From an uncultured Oscillospiraceae bacterium (GTDB lineage Bacteria > Bacillota > Clostridia > Oscillospirales > Oscillospiraceae): a DNA stretch of 9,243 nucleotides. The translations under genes and the position numbers were made by a program. The notes below the pieces were generated by a model. It saw nothing but the letters and a program-made list of their open reading frames with translations, had not been told where the DNA came from and did no database searches. The stretch is taken from NCBI GenBank assembly GCA_934662925.1, contig CAKUKL010000044.1:1-9243 (forward strand), written 5' to 3'. Position 1 is the first letter of the stretch. The number at the start of each line of letters is the position of its first letter. Of this stretch, positions 1 through 6,564 are shown in pieces.

Positions 1-838
1 CCATCACGCTGCGGCTGTCATAACGACTCTGGTCCTCCGCGTCCCGGAGGAAACCGTAGCCGTTGAAGCCCTGCATGGTATGGTGGATGGTCTTCCACGC
101 CTCCTGCCGGGCCTCGAAGTAGAGCTTGCTCTCCCTTTTGAAGTCCAGCGGCCGGAACCACAGGTTATACTTCCCGTAGTCGGCCACGCCGTCCTCCTTC
201 CACCACGTCTGGCGGCCCAGCGTGGACAGCTCGCCCAGATGGCTGTTGTCGTTGATGTACTCCACCGTCACGGCATCGCCGTCGAACAGCAGCTTGGACA
301 CGCTGGTATTGTCCCCATGGGGCACCCGGTCGATCTCATCCAGCGGATAGCCGTACAGCTTTGCAAGGGCCGTCCGTATGGCCGTCCCATGGGAGAACAC
401 CGCCACCGTCTGCCCCTCGTGGGCGGCGGCGATCCGCCGGAGGGCGGCGGTCATCCGCATCTGCACCGCGCCGTAGGTCTCGCTGCCCTGCACGTGCCAC
501 GCCGGGTCCGCCCGGTTGAAGGCGTCCAGCGAAGCGGCGTTGTCCCGATGGAGCTGGCCCCACGTGAGGTCCTCCCACACGCCGCCGCCGATCTCCCGGA
601 GGTCCGGGTCGGTGCGCAGCTCCAGCCCCCGGGGCTGGTAAATAGCCCGGGCGGTGGTCATGGTGCGGAACAGGTCGCTGGAATACACCGCGTCGATGTG
701 CTCCCCGGCGAACCGCCGGGACAGCGCCTCGATCTGGCGGCAGCCGTTCCCGGTGATGACGCTGTTGTACCAGCCGTGGAACCGATGATATACATTTCCC
801 TCCGCCTCCGCGTGGCGGATCAGATAAACCGTGGTCAT
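1..838 (-). CDS. Histidine phosphatase family protein with C-terminal extension (probable GNAT fusion), 3' end cut by window
   Basis: Read from the ATG at 838-836, this frame stays open for 279 codons to the window edge, so the C-terminus is missing. Residues 1 to about 200 form a phosphoglycerate-mutase-like phosphatase domain. It has the RHAE motif with the phospho-accepting His9, SSDLFRT at 53-59 with Arg58, Glu82 in LREIGGG, and the second catalytic histidine in FSHGT (His150). Typical single-domain members are about 200 residues. Here the protein continues past residue 220 with a different segment beginning NLWFRPLD that resembles the start of GNAT acetyltransferase domains; that assignment is from memory of the family and moderate at best. 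The substrate is unknown; these enzymes hydrolyse small phosphate esters. The gene starts 39 nt after pyrD with a modest AGG ribosome binding site and is probably the last or a late gene of the pyr transcript. Confidence 0.88.
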   Translation of the reverse strand, partial: MTTVYLIRHAEAEGNVYHRFHGWYNSVITGNGCRQIEALSRRFAGEHIDAVYSSDLFRTMTTARAIYQPRGLELRTDPDLREIGGGVWEDLTWGQLHRDNAASLDAFNRADPAWHVQGSETYGAVQMRMTAALRRIAAAHEGQTVAVFSHGTAIRTALAKLYGYPLDEIDRVPHGDNTSVSKLLFDGDAVTVEYINDNSHLGELSTLGRQTWWKEDGVADYGKYNLWFRPLDFKRESKLYFEARQEAWKTIHHTMQGFNGYGFLRDAEDQSRYDSRSVM

Positions 839-877
839 AGAGTACCTGCTTTCAAATATGGATTGCTGATCTCCCGC

Positions 878-1795
878 TTACCAGACCTTTACCCCGCCGG
901 TAAGGCCGGACACCCGGTCCAGCCCCTTCCGCTCCGCGATGGCTTCCAGCCCGTCCCGCACCTTGATGGGGGCGAGGGGGTCGGCAAACAGGGCGGTGCC
1001 CACCGCCACGGCGGACGCGCCCGCCAGCATGAGCTGGGCCGCGTCCTCGCCTTTGGCGACGCCGCCCATGCCCAGAATGGGCAGCTTGACGGCGTTGGCG
1101 ACCTCCCAAACCATCCGCACCGCCACCGGCAGCACGGCGGGGCCGGACAGGCCGCCTGTGTTCATCTTCAGCACCGGGCGGCCGGTGTTCACGTCGATGC
1201 GCATGCCCCGCAGGGTGTTGATGAGGGACAGGGCGTCCGCCCCCGCGCCCTCCACCGCCCGGGCGATCTCGGTGATGTCGGTGACGTTGGGAGACAGCTT
1301 TACCATCACGGGCACGGAGGCATGCCGCTTGGCCGTCTCCGTCACCTCGGCAGCCAGCTCCGGCTTCGTGCCGTAGGCAAGGCCGCCCGCCTTTACGTTG
1401 GGGCAGGAGATGTTGACCTCGATCATGTCGATCCCCGCCGCCGACAGCTTTTCGCACATGACGCCGTACTCCTCCGGCGTATTGCCGGAGATGTTGGCGA
1501 TGACCTTCACGTCGTACTGCCGCAGGAAGGGCAGCTCCGTCTCGATAAAGGCGTCCACGCCGGGGTTCTGAAGGCCCACGGAGTTAAGGATGCCCATGGG
1601 GGTCTCCGCGATGCGGGGGGCGGGGTTGCCCTCCCGCCGCTGGGCGGTGAGGCCCTTGACGCAGATGCCGCCCAGCTCGGACAGGTCATAGAACTGCCCG
1701 TACTCCCGGCCGAAGCCGAAGGTGCCGGAGGCCACCACCACCGGGTTTTTCATGGTCATTCCCGCCAGGCTGACGGACATATCCACCTTATTCAT
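878..1795 (-). CDS. pyrD: Dihydroorotate dehydrogenase B (NAD+), catalytic subunit PyrD
   Basis: A 305-residue class 1B dihydroorotate dehydrogenase, which oxidises dihydroorotate to orotate on FMN in the cytoplasm and passes the electrons to PyrK. Visible family motifs are ASGTFGFG (22-29), VKGLT with Lys48, NSVGLQNPG (71-79), the catalytic cysteine in NISCPN (Cys131), MVKLSP with Lys166, and the FMN phosphate-binding glycines of LGMGG (241-245) and GTALF (266-270). The length is normal for the family. I chose the ATG at 1795 because a GGGAGG Shine-Dalgarno sits nine bases before it, and the protein then begins MNKVDMSVSL. The reading frame can be extended to 1819 but has no such support there. 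The start overlaps the end of pyrK by 8 nt, which implies translational coupling of the two subunits. Confidence 0.97.
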   Translation of the reverse strand: MNKVDMSVSLAGMTMKNPVVVASGTFGFGREYGQFYDLSELGGICVKGLTAQRREGNPAPRIAETPMGILNSVGLQNPGVDAFIETELPFLRQYDVKVIANISGNTPEEYGVMCEKLSAAGIDMIEVNISCPNVKAGGLAYGTKPELAAEVTETAKRHASVPVMVKLSPNVTDITEIARAVEGAGADALSLINTLRGMRIDVNTGRPVLKMNTGGLSGPAVLPVAVRMVWEVANAVKLPILGMGGVAKGEDAAQLMLAGASAVAVGTALFADPLAPIKVRDGLEAIAERKGLDRVSGLTGGVKVW

Positions 1796-2561
1796 CCCAG
1801 TCCACCTCCCGGGCGTCAAATACAGGGCCGTCCTTGCAGACGTGCTTCATGGAGCCGTCCGCCGTTTTGCAAGCGCACACAAGGCACGCGCCCACGCCGC
1901 AGCCCATCCGTTCCTCCATGGACACCTGACAGGGCACGCCGAAGTCCGACGCCGCCCGGTATACATTCTTCAGCATGGGCTTCGGCCCGCAGGCCAGCAC
2001 CGCCGTATAGCCGTTGTCCTTTTCCAGCTCCTGCCGCACCAGCGCGTCCACAAAGCCGTGGTGGCCCAGCGTGCCGTCGTCGGTGGCGATGCGCACCCCG
2101 CCGGAGCAGGCCTTGCTGAACTCCTCCAGCAGCATCACGTTCTTTGCCGACCGGAAGCCCAGCACCGCGGTGCTCTCCCCGCCGCCGTGAACGGCGCAGC
2201 CCAGCATAGGGGGAACGCCGATGCCGCCGCCCACCAGCAGGTATTTCCCGCCCTTCTCCATCTGAAAGCCGTGACCCAGCGGGCCGAGGACATCCACCTG
2301 ATCGCCCACCGCCCGACGAGCCAGCCACTCCGTGCCCTCTCCCCGGACCTCGAACACCAGCCGCAGCAGCTCCCGCTGCTCCGCCCAGTTGCAGATGGAG
2401 ATGGGCCGCCGCAGCAGACGGCTGTGGCCGCACTTGATATGCACGAACTGGCCCGGCATGGCGATCTGGCCCGTCAGGCCCTCCGTCTCCAGCGTCATGG
2501 ACCACGCGCCGGAGGACAGCCGGGTCATCTCCAGCACCTTGCAGTTATTTTCTACCTTCAT
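1788..2561 (-). CDS. pyrK: Dihydroorotate dehydrogenase B, electron-transfer subunit PyrK
   Basis: A 257-residue iron-sulfur flavoprotein that carries electrons from the FMN of PyrD through a [2Fe-2S] cluster and FAD to NAD+; with PyrD it forms a heterotetramer. The N-terminal part is a ferredoxin-reductase-type FAD-binding barrel with the RRPISI motif (51-56). It is followed by the NAD-binding half with GGGIGVPPM (111-119) and CGPKPML (191-197). The C-terminal cluster-binding cysteines are Cys221, Cys226, Cys229 and Cys242; an extra Cys231 is also present. The length matches the family. The ATG at 2561 has only a weak ribosome binding site (an AAAGGG and a TAGG close by), whereas pyrD just downstream has a strong one. 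The gene lies 48 nt after pyrF and overlaps pyrD. Presence of pyrK marks the NAD-dependent 1B enzyme typical of Gram-positive bacteria. Confidence 0.97.
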   Translation of the reverse strand: MKVENNCKVLEMTRLSSGAWSMTLETEGLTGQIAMPGQFVHIKCGHSRLLRRPISICNWAEQRELLRLVFEVRGEGTEWLARRAVGDQVDVLGPLGHGFQMEKGGKYLLVGGGIGVPPMLGCAVHGGGESTAVLGFRSAKNVMLLEEFSKACSGGVRIATDDGTLGHHGFVDALVRQELEKDNGYTAVLACGPKPMLKNVYRAASDFGVPCQVSMEERMGCGVGACLVCACKTADGSMKHVCKDGPVFDAREVDWDE

Positions 2562-2582
2562 CCTATTTTACGCCCTTTCTCC

Positions 2583-2600
2583 GGCGGCCCCATGGCCGCC
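2583..2600 (-). other. Intercistronic hairpin between pyrF and pyrK
   Basis: In the 48-nt gap the minus strand reads GGCGGCC, a four-base loop, then GGCCGCC: a perfect 7-bp GC-only stem. No T-run follows, so it does not look like a terminator. It could stabilise the upstream message or affect pyrK translation; that role is inferred. Confidence 0.55.
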
Positions 2601-2609
2601 TTATGGGTT

Positions 2610-3533
2610 TTACAGAACCGTGATGTACTCCTTCAGCTCGTCCCGCATCTGCTCGGCGGCGGCCCGGGCGGCTTCCTGATAATCCTCGCCGTCCTTGCCG
2701 GTCTTTTTCCACGCGCACATGATGGAGCGGGAGGCGTTGATGATGGCCCCCCGGCCCAGCTCGTCAAAGGCGTAGCGCACGTCGGCGGCGGTGCCGCCCT
2801 GCGCGCCGTAGCCCGGCACGAGGAAGAAGGTATGGGGCAGGCGGCGGCGCAGCTCCCGCAGCACCGTGGGATGGGTGGCGCCCACCACCGCGCCCAGCGC
2901 CTGATAACCGTATTTTCCGGCGGTGTCCCGGCCCCAGCGCTCGATGAGGTCGCCCATGACGGCGTACACCACCCGGTCCCCCGCCACCATGTCCTGAAAT
3001 TCCATGGACGAGGGGTTGGAGGTCTTGGCCAGCACGAAGGCGGACTTGTTCCGGGCCGTGCACTGGTCGAGGAAGGGCTTGATCGCGTCGGAGCCCATGT
3101 AGCCGTTGAGGGTGACGCAGTCGGCGTCGAACACGGGGTACTCCCTGTCCCCCACCTTCGTCACGCCCAGCCACGCCTCGGCGTAGGCGGTGGCGGTGGT
3201 GCCGATGTCGCCCCGCTTGATGTCGGCAATGACGTACAGGCCCTTTCCCTGCGCGTAGCGGATGGTCTTTTCCATCGTCACCATACCGGCCCAGCCCAGA
3301 TTTTCGTAGTAGGCCGCCTGGGGCTTCACCGCGGGCACCACGTCGTACAGCGCGTCGATGAGGCCGCGGTTGAACTGCCACACCGCGTCCGCCGCGCCGG
3401 CCAGCGTCTCGCCGAACTCCTCATAGCTCCGCTTCTGGATATGGGCGGGGACATACTCGATCCGGGCGTCCAGCCCGGCCACCGTGGGGTTCTTTTTCTC
3501 TCTGATCTTCTCCTGAAGAATATCGAACGACAT
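2610..3533 (-). CDS. pyrF: Orotidine 5'-phosphate decarboxylase (type 2)
   Basis: A 307-residue OMP decarboxylase, which converts OMP to UMP in the last step of de novo UMP synthesis. It belongs to the longer type 2 subfamily (about 270-310 residues, against about 235 for the E. coli/Bacillus type). The active-site signature ADIKRGDIG lies at 103-111, with Asp104, Lys106 and Asp109 in the Asp-x-Lys-x-x-Asp arrangement. Other supports are LDARIEYVP (21-29), KPQAAYYE (70-77), the phosphate-binding loop VPGYGAQGG (239-247) and NASRSI (266-271). The frame is open upstream to 3770, but that part overlaps pyrC and is low-complexity shadow. The ATG at 3533 has an ideal AGGAGGG ribosome binding site embedded in the last codons of pyrC. 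Only two bases separate it from the pyrC stop codon, so the two are surely co-transcribed. Confidence 0.97.
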   Translation of the reverse strand: MSFDILQEKIREKKNPTVAGLDARIEYVPAHIQKRSYEEFGETLAGAADAVWQFNRGLIDALYDVVPAVKPQAAYYENLGWAGMVTMEKTIRYAQGKGLYVIADIKRGDIGTTATAYAEAWLGVTKVGDREYPVFDADCVTLNGYMGSDAIKPFLDQCTARNKSAFVLAKTSNPSSMEFQDMVAGDRVVYAVMGDLIERWGRDTAGKYGYQALGAVVGATHPTVLRELRRRLPHTFFLVPGYGAQGGTAADVRYAFDELGRGAIINASRSIMCAWKKTGKDGEDYQEAARAAAEQMRDELKEYITVL

Positions 3534-3535
3534 GG

Positions 3536-4807
3536 TCAGCCCTCCTGATAAATAATAGTTCCGCCGGAAATGGTATATTTGACTTTGCCTTTGACTTTGC
3601 GTCCCGCGAAGGGGGTGTTGCGGCCCTTGGACCTGAACCGCGCCGGGTCGATGGTCCACTCCTCGTCCTCGTCGAAAATGACCAGATCCGCGTCGGCTCC
3701 CACCGCCAGCGTCCCCTTGTTGATGCCCAGAATGATGGACGGCGCGGCGGACATCTTGGCGATGACCCACGGCAGGGGCAGCTTGCCGCCGTGGTACAGC
3801 GCCGTCAGCGACAGGGCCAGCGACGTCTCCAGCCCCACCATGCCGCTGGGCGCGTCGGGCAGGGGCCGGGCCTTCTCCTCGGCGGAGTGGGGGGCGTGGT
3901 CGGTGACGATGGCGTCGATTGTGCCGTCCCGCAGGCCCTCCAGAATGGCGGCCACATCCGCGTCGGTGCGCAGGGGCGGGTTCACCCGGGCCATGCTGCC
4001 TTGGGCCAGCACCTCCCGCTCTGTGAGGGTGAAGTACTGGGGACAGGTCTCGCAGGTGATCTGCACGCCCCGCTTTTTCGCCTGCCGGACGATATCCACG
4101 CTCTTCGCCGTGGAGATGTGGCAGATGTGGACGTGAGCCCCGGTCTCCTCTGCCAGCCGGGCGTCCCGCTCCACCTGCATCTCCTCCGCAATGGCCGGGC
4201 GGCCGGGCAGGCCCAGTGCCTCCGCCACCGGCCCGGCGTTGACGGCGTAGTTCCGCACAAGCTCCTTGTCCTCGCAGTGGTCGAGGATGACCATGCCCAG
4301 CTCCTTGGCTTTCAGAAACGCCTGACGGAACAGCTCCTCGTCCTGCACCGGCACGCCGTCGTCGGACAGGGCGGGCGCCCCCGCCGCCTTCAGGGCGGCG
4401 AAGTCGGTGAGCTGTTCGCCCTTCATGCCCACGGTGACGGCGCCCACGGGCAGCACGTTCACCCCGGTGCCCTTCGCCTTGTCCCGGATGGCGGCGATCC
4501 GCTCCGGCGTGTCTGTCACCGGGTTCGTATTCGCCATGGCCACCAGCGTGGTAACGCCGCCGTGAGCCGCCGCGGCGCAGCCGGTCTCGATGGTCTCCTT
4601 GTACTCGAACCCCGGCTCCCGCAGGTGGACGTGCATATCCACCAGACCGGGGGCCACCGTCAGCCCCGCCGCGTCGATGACTTTGTCCGCCGCCATGGGG
4701 CGGCCGGAGATCGCGGCGATCTTTCCGTCCTCAACGAGCAGGTTGCCCATGGTGTTCAGTCCCGTGGCCGGGTCCACCAGCCAGCCGTATTGGATCAGCA
4801 GCTTCAA
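3536..4807 (-). CDS. pyrC: Dihydroorotase (type I, zinc-dependent)
   Basis: A dihydroorotase that cyclises N-carbamoyl-L-aspartate to dihydroorotate, of the amidohydrolase superfamily. From the start chosen here it is 423 residues, the normal size of the Bacillus-type (class I) enzyme. Metal ligands fit the family: His59 and His61 in DMHVHLREPG, Asp149/150 in SDDG, His177 in DHCED, His230 in CHIST and Asp303 in TDHAPH. The start is a judgement. A TTG at 4807 gives the family-typical opening MKLLIQYGWLVDPATG and is preceded 12 nt upstream by GGAAGGG. ATGs at 4828 and 4840 are in frame, but the first has no ribosome binding site and the second lies at or before the predicted transcription start. 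The frame reaches 4888, but that includes the promoter. First gene of the operon. Confidence 0.95.
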   Translation of the reverse strand: MKLLIQYGWLVDPATGLNTMGNLLVEDGKIAAISGRPMAADKVIDAAGLTVAPGLVDMHVHLREPGFEYKETIETGCAAAAHGGVTTLVAMANTNPVTDTPERIAAIRDKAKGTGVNVLPVGAVTVGMKGEQLTDFAALKAAGAPALSDDGVPVQDEELFRQAFLKAKELGMVILDHCEDKELVRNYAVNAGPVAEALGLPGRPAIAEEMQVERDARLAEETGAHVHICHISTAKSVDIVRQAKKRGVQITCETCPQYFTLTEREVLAQGSMARVNPPLRTDADVAAILEGLRDGTIDAIVTDHAPHSAEEKARPLPDAPSGMVGLETSLALSLTALYHGGKLPLPWVIAKMSAAPSIILGINKGTLAVGADADLVIFDEDEEWTIDPARFRSKGRNTPFAGRKVKGKVKYTISGGTIIYQEG

Positions 4808-4843
4808 GGGGAAAACACACCCTTCCATTTTAATATTCATTTT

Positions 4844-4872
4844 ATTATATCGTATCCCCGGTGGTTCCGCAA
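4844..4872 (-). promoter_or_regulatory. Probable promoter of the pyr operon
   Basis: On the minus strand a perfect TATAAT (4849-4844) is preceded, after 17 nt, by TTGCGG (4872-4867), a half-matching -35. The expected transcription start is near 4837, leaving about 30 nt of leader before the TTG start of pyrC. No PyrR-binding loop, antiterminator or terminator fits in so short a leader, so any pyrimidine control must act at initiation or elsewhere. Confidence 0.6.
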
Positions 4873-5077
4873 TGAATAAAATAGACACAACCGCCCCTGC
4901 GCCCCCCGCCCTTTCCCGGCATATTTCTCCGCGCCGCCGCGGCCGCTCCGGCTTCCTCCCGCGCTTTTCCGGCTCCGCGGGAGAGCGGACGGAAAATTTT
5001 TCATTTGAGCGGAACTTTTTCCTGCCTGCTCCGTCTAATAAAAACGCTCAGCGCGATTTCCGGTCTTTATTTCGCTG
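4873..5077. other. Gene-free divergent intergenic stretch with GC-rich inverted repeats
   Basis: This is the middle of the 340-nt gap between pyrC and the membrane-protein gene. I see no credible gene in it. It contains an 8-bp perfect inverted repeat, CTCCCGCG (4956-4963) with CGCGGGAG (4976-4983). A second repeat competes with it: TTTTCCG (4965-4971) with CGGAAAA (4990-4996), extended by GCTC/GAGC (4972-4975 with 4983-4986) around a three-base bulge. T5 follows at 4997-5001. On the plus strand the second fold looks like a small terminator, but there is no gene upstream on that strand for it to end. Confidence 0.45.
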
Positions 5078-5106
5078 TTGCAAAAGGGCTGGAAATCTGC
5101 TATACT
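5078..5106 (+). promoter_or_regulatory. Strong sigma-A-type promoter for the membrane-protein gene
   Basis: TTGCAA (5078-5083), a 17-nt spacer and TATACT (5101-5106) form a near-consensus vegetative promoter. Transcription should begin near 5113, giving a leader of about 35 nt before the GTG start at 5148. Confidence 0.75.
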
Positions 5107-5147
5107 ATGATGTACGTGTTCAAAAAATGCAAAAGGACTGATGATGA

Positions 5148-5936
5148 GTGAGCGAACAGGGAAAGCGGCTCGAGCGGCGCAGCGAACGGCGCAAGCAGGA
5201 AGACGCCGCCTTCAACAAAATGCTGCTTTGGCTGGCCGGCGCTGTGGTACTGGAGATCCTGACGTTCGTGCTCCGGCGTATTTATATCAACTATTCCTAT
5301 ACGGACTTCGGCGTGGGTCTGATGGTCGCCCTGAACAGCTTTTTCGGCGTGTTCCGGTTCGCCGGGGCGGTGCTGACTATCGCGGGGGCGGTGTGGCTCC
5401 TGCTGTCCCTCAAGGGCGGGAAAAAGCTGGTGGCTCCCGGCGTGTTCACCGGCGTGATGCTGTGGCTGTGGGCCGCGTCCGTGCTGTGCTTCGGGCTGAA
5501 CACCATGGGGATGCAGATCCTGTGTGTGCTGCCGGTAGCCGTGGCCGTGCTGGCCGCCATCTACTTCCTGTATCAGCGTGAGTTTTTCTACAACACCATC
5601 CTCGTGGGCGTGGGCATCACCGCCCTGTGGGTGTACCGGCAGATCTATATGAACCATCCCCGCATGACCTACTGCGGCTTCGCCGCCGTGTGGGTGGGGC
5701 TGGCCGCAGCCGCCGCGCTGGCCTTCCTGCTCAGCCGCCGGGGCGGCAAGCTGGGCTTCCTGCAGGTCCTGCCCGCCGGAGCCAAGTATCTCTCCATCTA
5801 TCTGACCTGCGCGGTGACGGCGGCGGTGCTGCTGGTCTCGCTGCTTGTCGGCATCGCCTCGGCCTATTACGCGATCTTCGCGCTCATCGGCTGGCTGTTC
5901 TGTCTGGCTGTGTACTACACCGTCAAGTTGATGTAA
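5148..5936 (+). CDS. Uncharacterised multi-pass membrane protein
   Basis: A 262-residue protein that I do not recognise. Residues 1-24 are highly charged and basic (KRLERRSERRKQ), so probably cytoplasmic. The rest is largely hydrophobic, with about seven or eight membrane segments near 25-44, 68-88, 96-117, 122-142, 147-164, 174-195, 214-236 and 238-258. Positive residues at 89-93 and 197-201 mark likely inside loops. No transporter, enzyme or metal-binding motif stands out. The start is a GTG at 5148, ten bases after AAAGGA. ATGs at 5141 and 5144 are in another frame and lead to a shadow reading frame. The gene is monocistronic: its own promoter precedes it and a strong terminator follows 16 nt after the stop. 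That it is a real gene is fairly sure; its function is unknown. Confidence 0.85.
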   Translation: MSEQGKRLERRSERRKQEDAAFNKMLLWLAGAVVLEILTFVLRRIYINYSYTDFGVGLMVALNSFFGVFRFAGAVLTIAGAVWLLLSLKGGKKLVAPGVFTGVMLWLWAASVLCFGLNTMGMQILCVLPVAVAVLAAIYFLYQREFFYNTILVGVGITALWVYRQIYMNHPRMTYCGFAAVWVGLAAAAALAFLLSRRGGKLGFLQVLPAGAKYLSIYLTCAVTAAVLLVSLLVGIASAYYAIFALIGWLFCLAVYYTVKLM

Positions 5937-5952
5937 GGTCTCCCGCATTTTC

Positions 5953-5983
5953 AAAGGGGCGCCTGGACAGGCGCCCCTTTTTT
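5953..5983 (+). terminator. Intrinsic terminator after the membrane-protein gene
   Basis: GGGGCGCC (5956-5963) pairs perfectly with GGCGCCCC (5970-5977), and AAA before it pairs with the first three bases of the six-T run at 5978-5983. It is a textbook rho-independent terminator; the A3/T6 flanks may give some function in both directions. Confidence 0.92.
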
Positions 5984-6031
5984 CACAGTCTTCCGTCTGA
6001 TCCTGTCGGATTTGCTCGAAGTATGACGATT

Positions 6032-6062
6032 TTGAGAAAAATGGCGTAAGTTGTGTTATTAT
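6032..6062 (+). promoter_or_regulatory. Possible promoter for the Spo0A-domain gene
   Basis: TTGAGA (6032-6037) and TATTAT (6057-6062) are separated by 19 nt, longer than ideal. A TG one base before the -10 element (6054-6055) gives an extended -10, which may compensate. The gap between the preceding terminator and the next gene holds no better candidate. Confidence 0.45.
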
Positions 6063-6092
6063 GCAGAAAAACGGCGAAACGGGGTCGATGAG

Positions 6093-6458
6093 ATGGAAAA
6101 GAGCATGACTTACCGGGCGGCGGAGGCCATGGTCCGCTCCATGGGCGTGACGTGCGCCAACCTGAGCATGCGCCAGTTCGTCTGCGCCCTCGACCTCATC
6201 CACCGGGAGCCGGACATGATCCACGGCATCACCACGCGGCTCCACCCCGCGCTGGCGGAACTCTTCCCCGATTCCAGCGTCAAAAGCATCGAACGCAACC
6301 TCCGCTCCGCCCGGGACACCATCATCAAGCGGGGCGACCCGGAGCGGCTGAAGGAGGTGGCGGGCTACGTCCTTCAGGTATCTCCCAGCGTGGGCGACAT
6401 GCTGGATGTGCTCGACTACTACATGCAGTGCAACGGCCTTTGGCCGGAGGATGAATAA
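6093..6458 (+). CDS. Stand-alone Spo0A C-terminal (DNA-binding) domain protein
   Basis: A 121-residue protein that resembles the sigma-A-contacting, DNA-binding effector domain of Spo0A over almost its whole length. The match is by eye. MGVTCANLSMRQFVCALDLI (17-36) parallels the IGVPAHIKGYLYLREAI helix region. LHPALAELFPDSSVKSIERN (50-69) followed by LRSARDTIIKRGD (70-82) parallels Spo0A's LYPDIAKKFNTTASRVERAI and RHAIEVAWSRGN. It has no receiver domain and no phosphorylatable aspartate region, so it cannot be switched by the phosphorelay as Spo0A is. It may be a DNA-binding regulator or a competitor at Spo0A sites; this is inference. The ATG at 6093 has a weak GGGG at 6081-6084. The frame extends back to a TTG at 6051, but that would start upstream of the predicted transcript. 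Monocistronic, with a terminator 17 nt after the stop. Confidence 0.82.
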   Translation: MEKSMTYRAAEAMVRSMGVTCANLSMRQFVCALDLIHREPDMIHGITTRLHPALAELFPDSSVKSIERNLRSARDTIIKRGDPERLKEVAGYVLQVSPSVGDMLDVLDYYMQCNGLWPEDE

Positions 6459-6475
6459 ACCGATTTTTGCAAAAC

Positions 6476-6506
6476 GCGCCGGAAGCATATTCCGGCGCAT
6501 TTTTTT
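6476..6506 (+). terminator. Intrinsic terminator after the Spo0A-domain gene
   Basis: GCGCCGGAA (6476-6484) pairs perfectly over 9 bp with TTCCGGCGC (6490-6498) around a five-base loop, followed by seven Ts at 6500-6506. AAAA at 6471-6474 lies opposite the T-run, so it could also act in reverse. Confidence 0.92.
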
Positions 6507-6539
6507 GCAGAATTTTGCAGCATAACCGCCCGATCCATC

Positions 6540-6564
6540 GCGCAAACTACCCTTGCGCAATTGC
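6540..6564 (+). repeat. Inverted repeats just upstream of the DUF378 gene
   Basis: GCGCAA (6540-6545) and TTGCGC (6553-6558) form a 6-bp inverted repeat with a 7-nt spacer. The palindrome GCAATTGC (6557-6564) overlaps its right arm, immediately before the ribosome binding site. This could be an operator or a leader hairpin. No clear promoter was found for the gene downstream. Confidence 0.35.

Noticed and set aside
1796..1819. A longer N-terminus for pyrD starting at 1819
   Set aside because: It would add eight residues without a ribosome binding site; GGGAGG is correctly placed for the ATG at 1795.
80..2119. A 679-codon open frame on the plus strand opposite the phosphatase, pyrD and pyrK
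   Set aside because: The translation is rich in Arg, His, Pro, Gly and Ala without any domain, and the opposite strand carries well-supported genes across it. It is a by-product of high GC at third codon positions.
1722..3548. A 608-codon plus-strand frame opposite pyrK and pyrF
   Set aside because: Same low-complexity His/Gly/Arg composition, no family resemblance, and it is fully antisense to recognised enzymes.
3534..3770. A 79-residue N-terminal extension of pyrF
   Set aside because: It overlaps the conserved C-terminal coding part of pyrC and is low-complexity; AGGAGGG directs the start at 3533.
3791..4879. A 362-codon plus-strand frame opposite pyrC
   Set aside because: Antisense to a dihydroorotase with all metal ligands; its translation has no recognisable motif.
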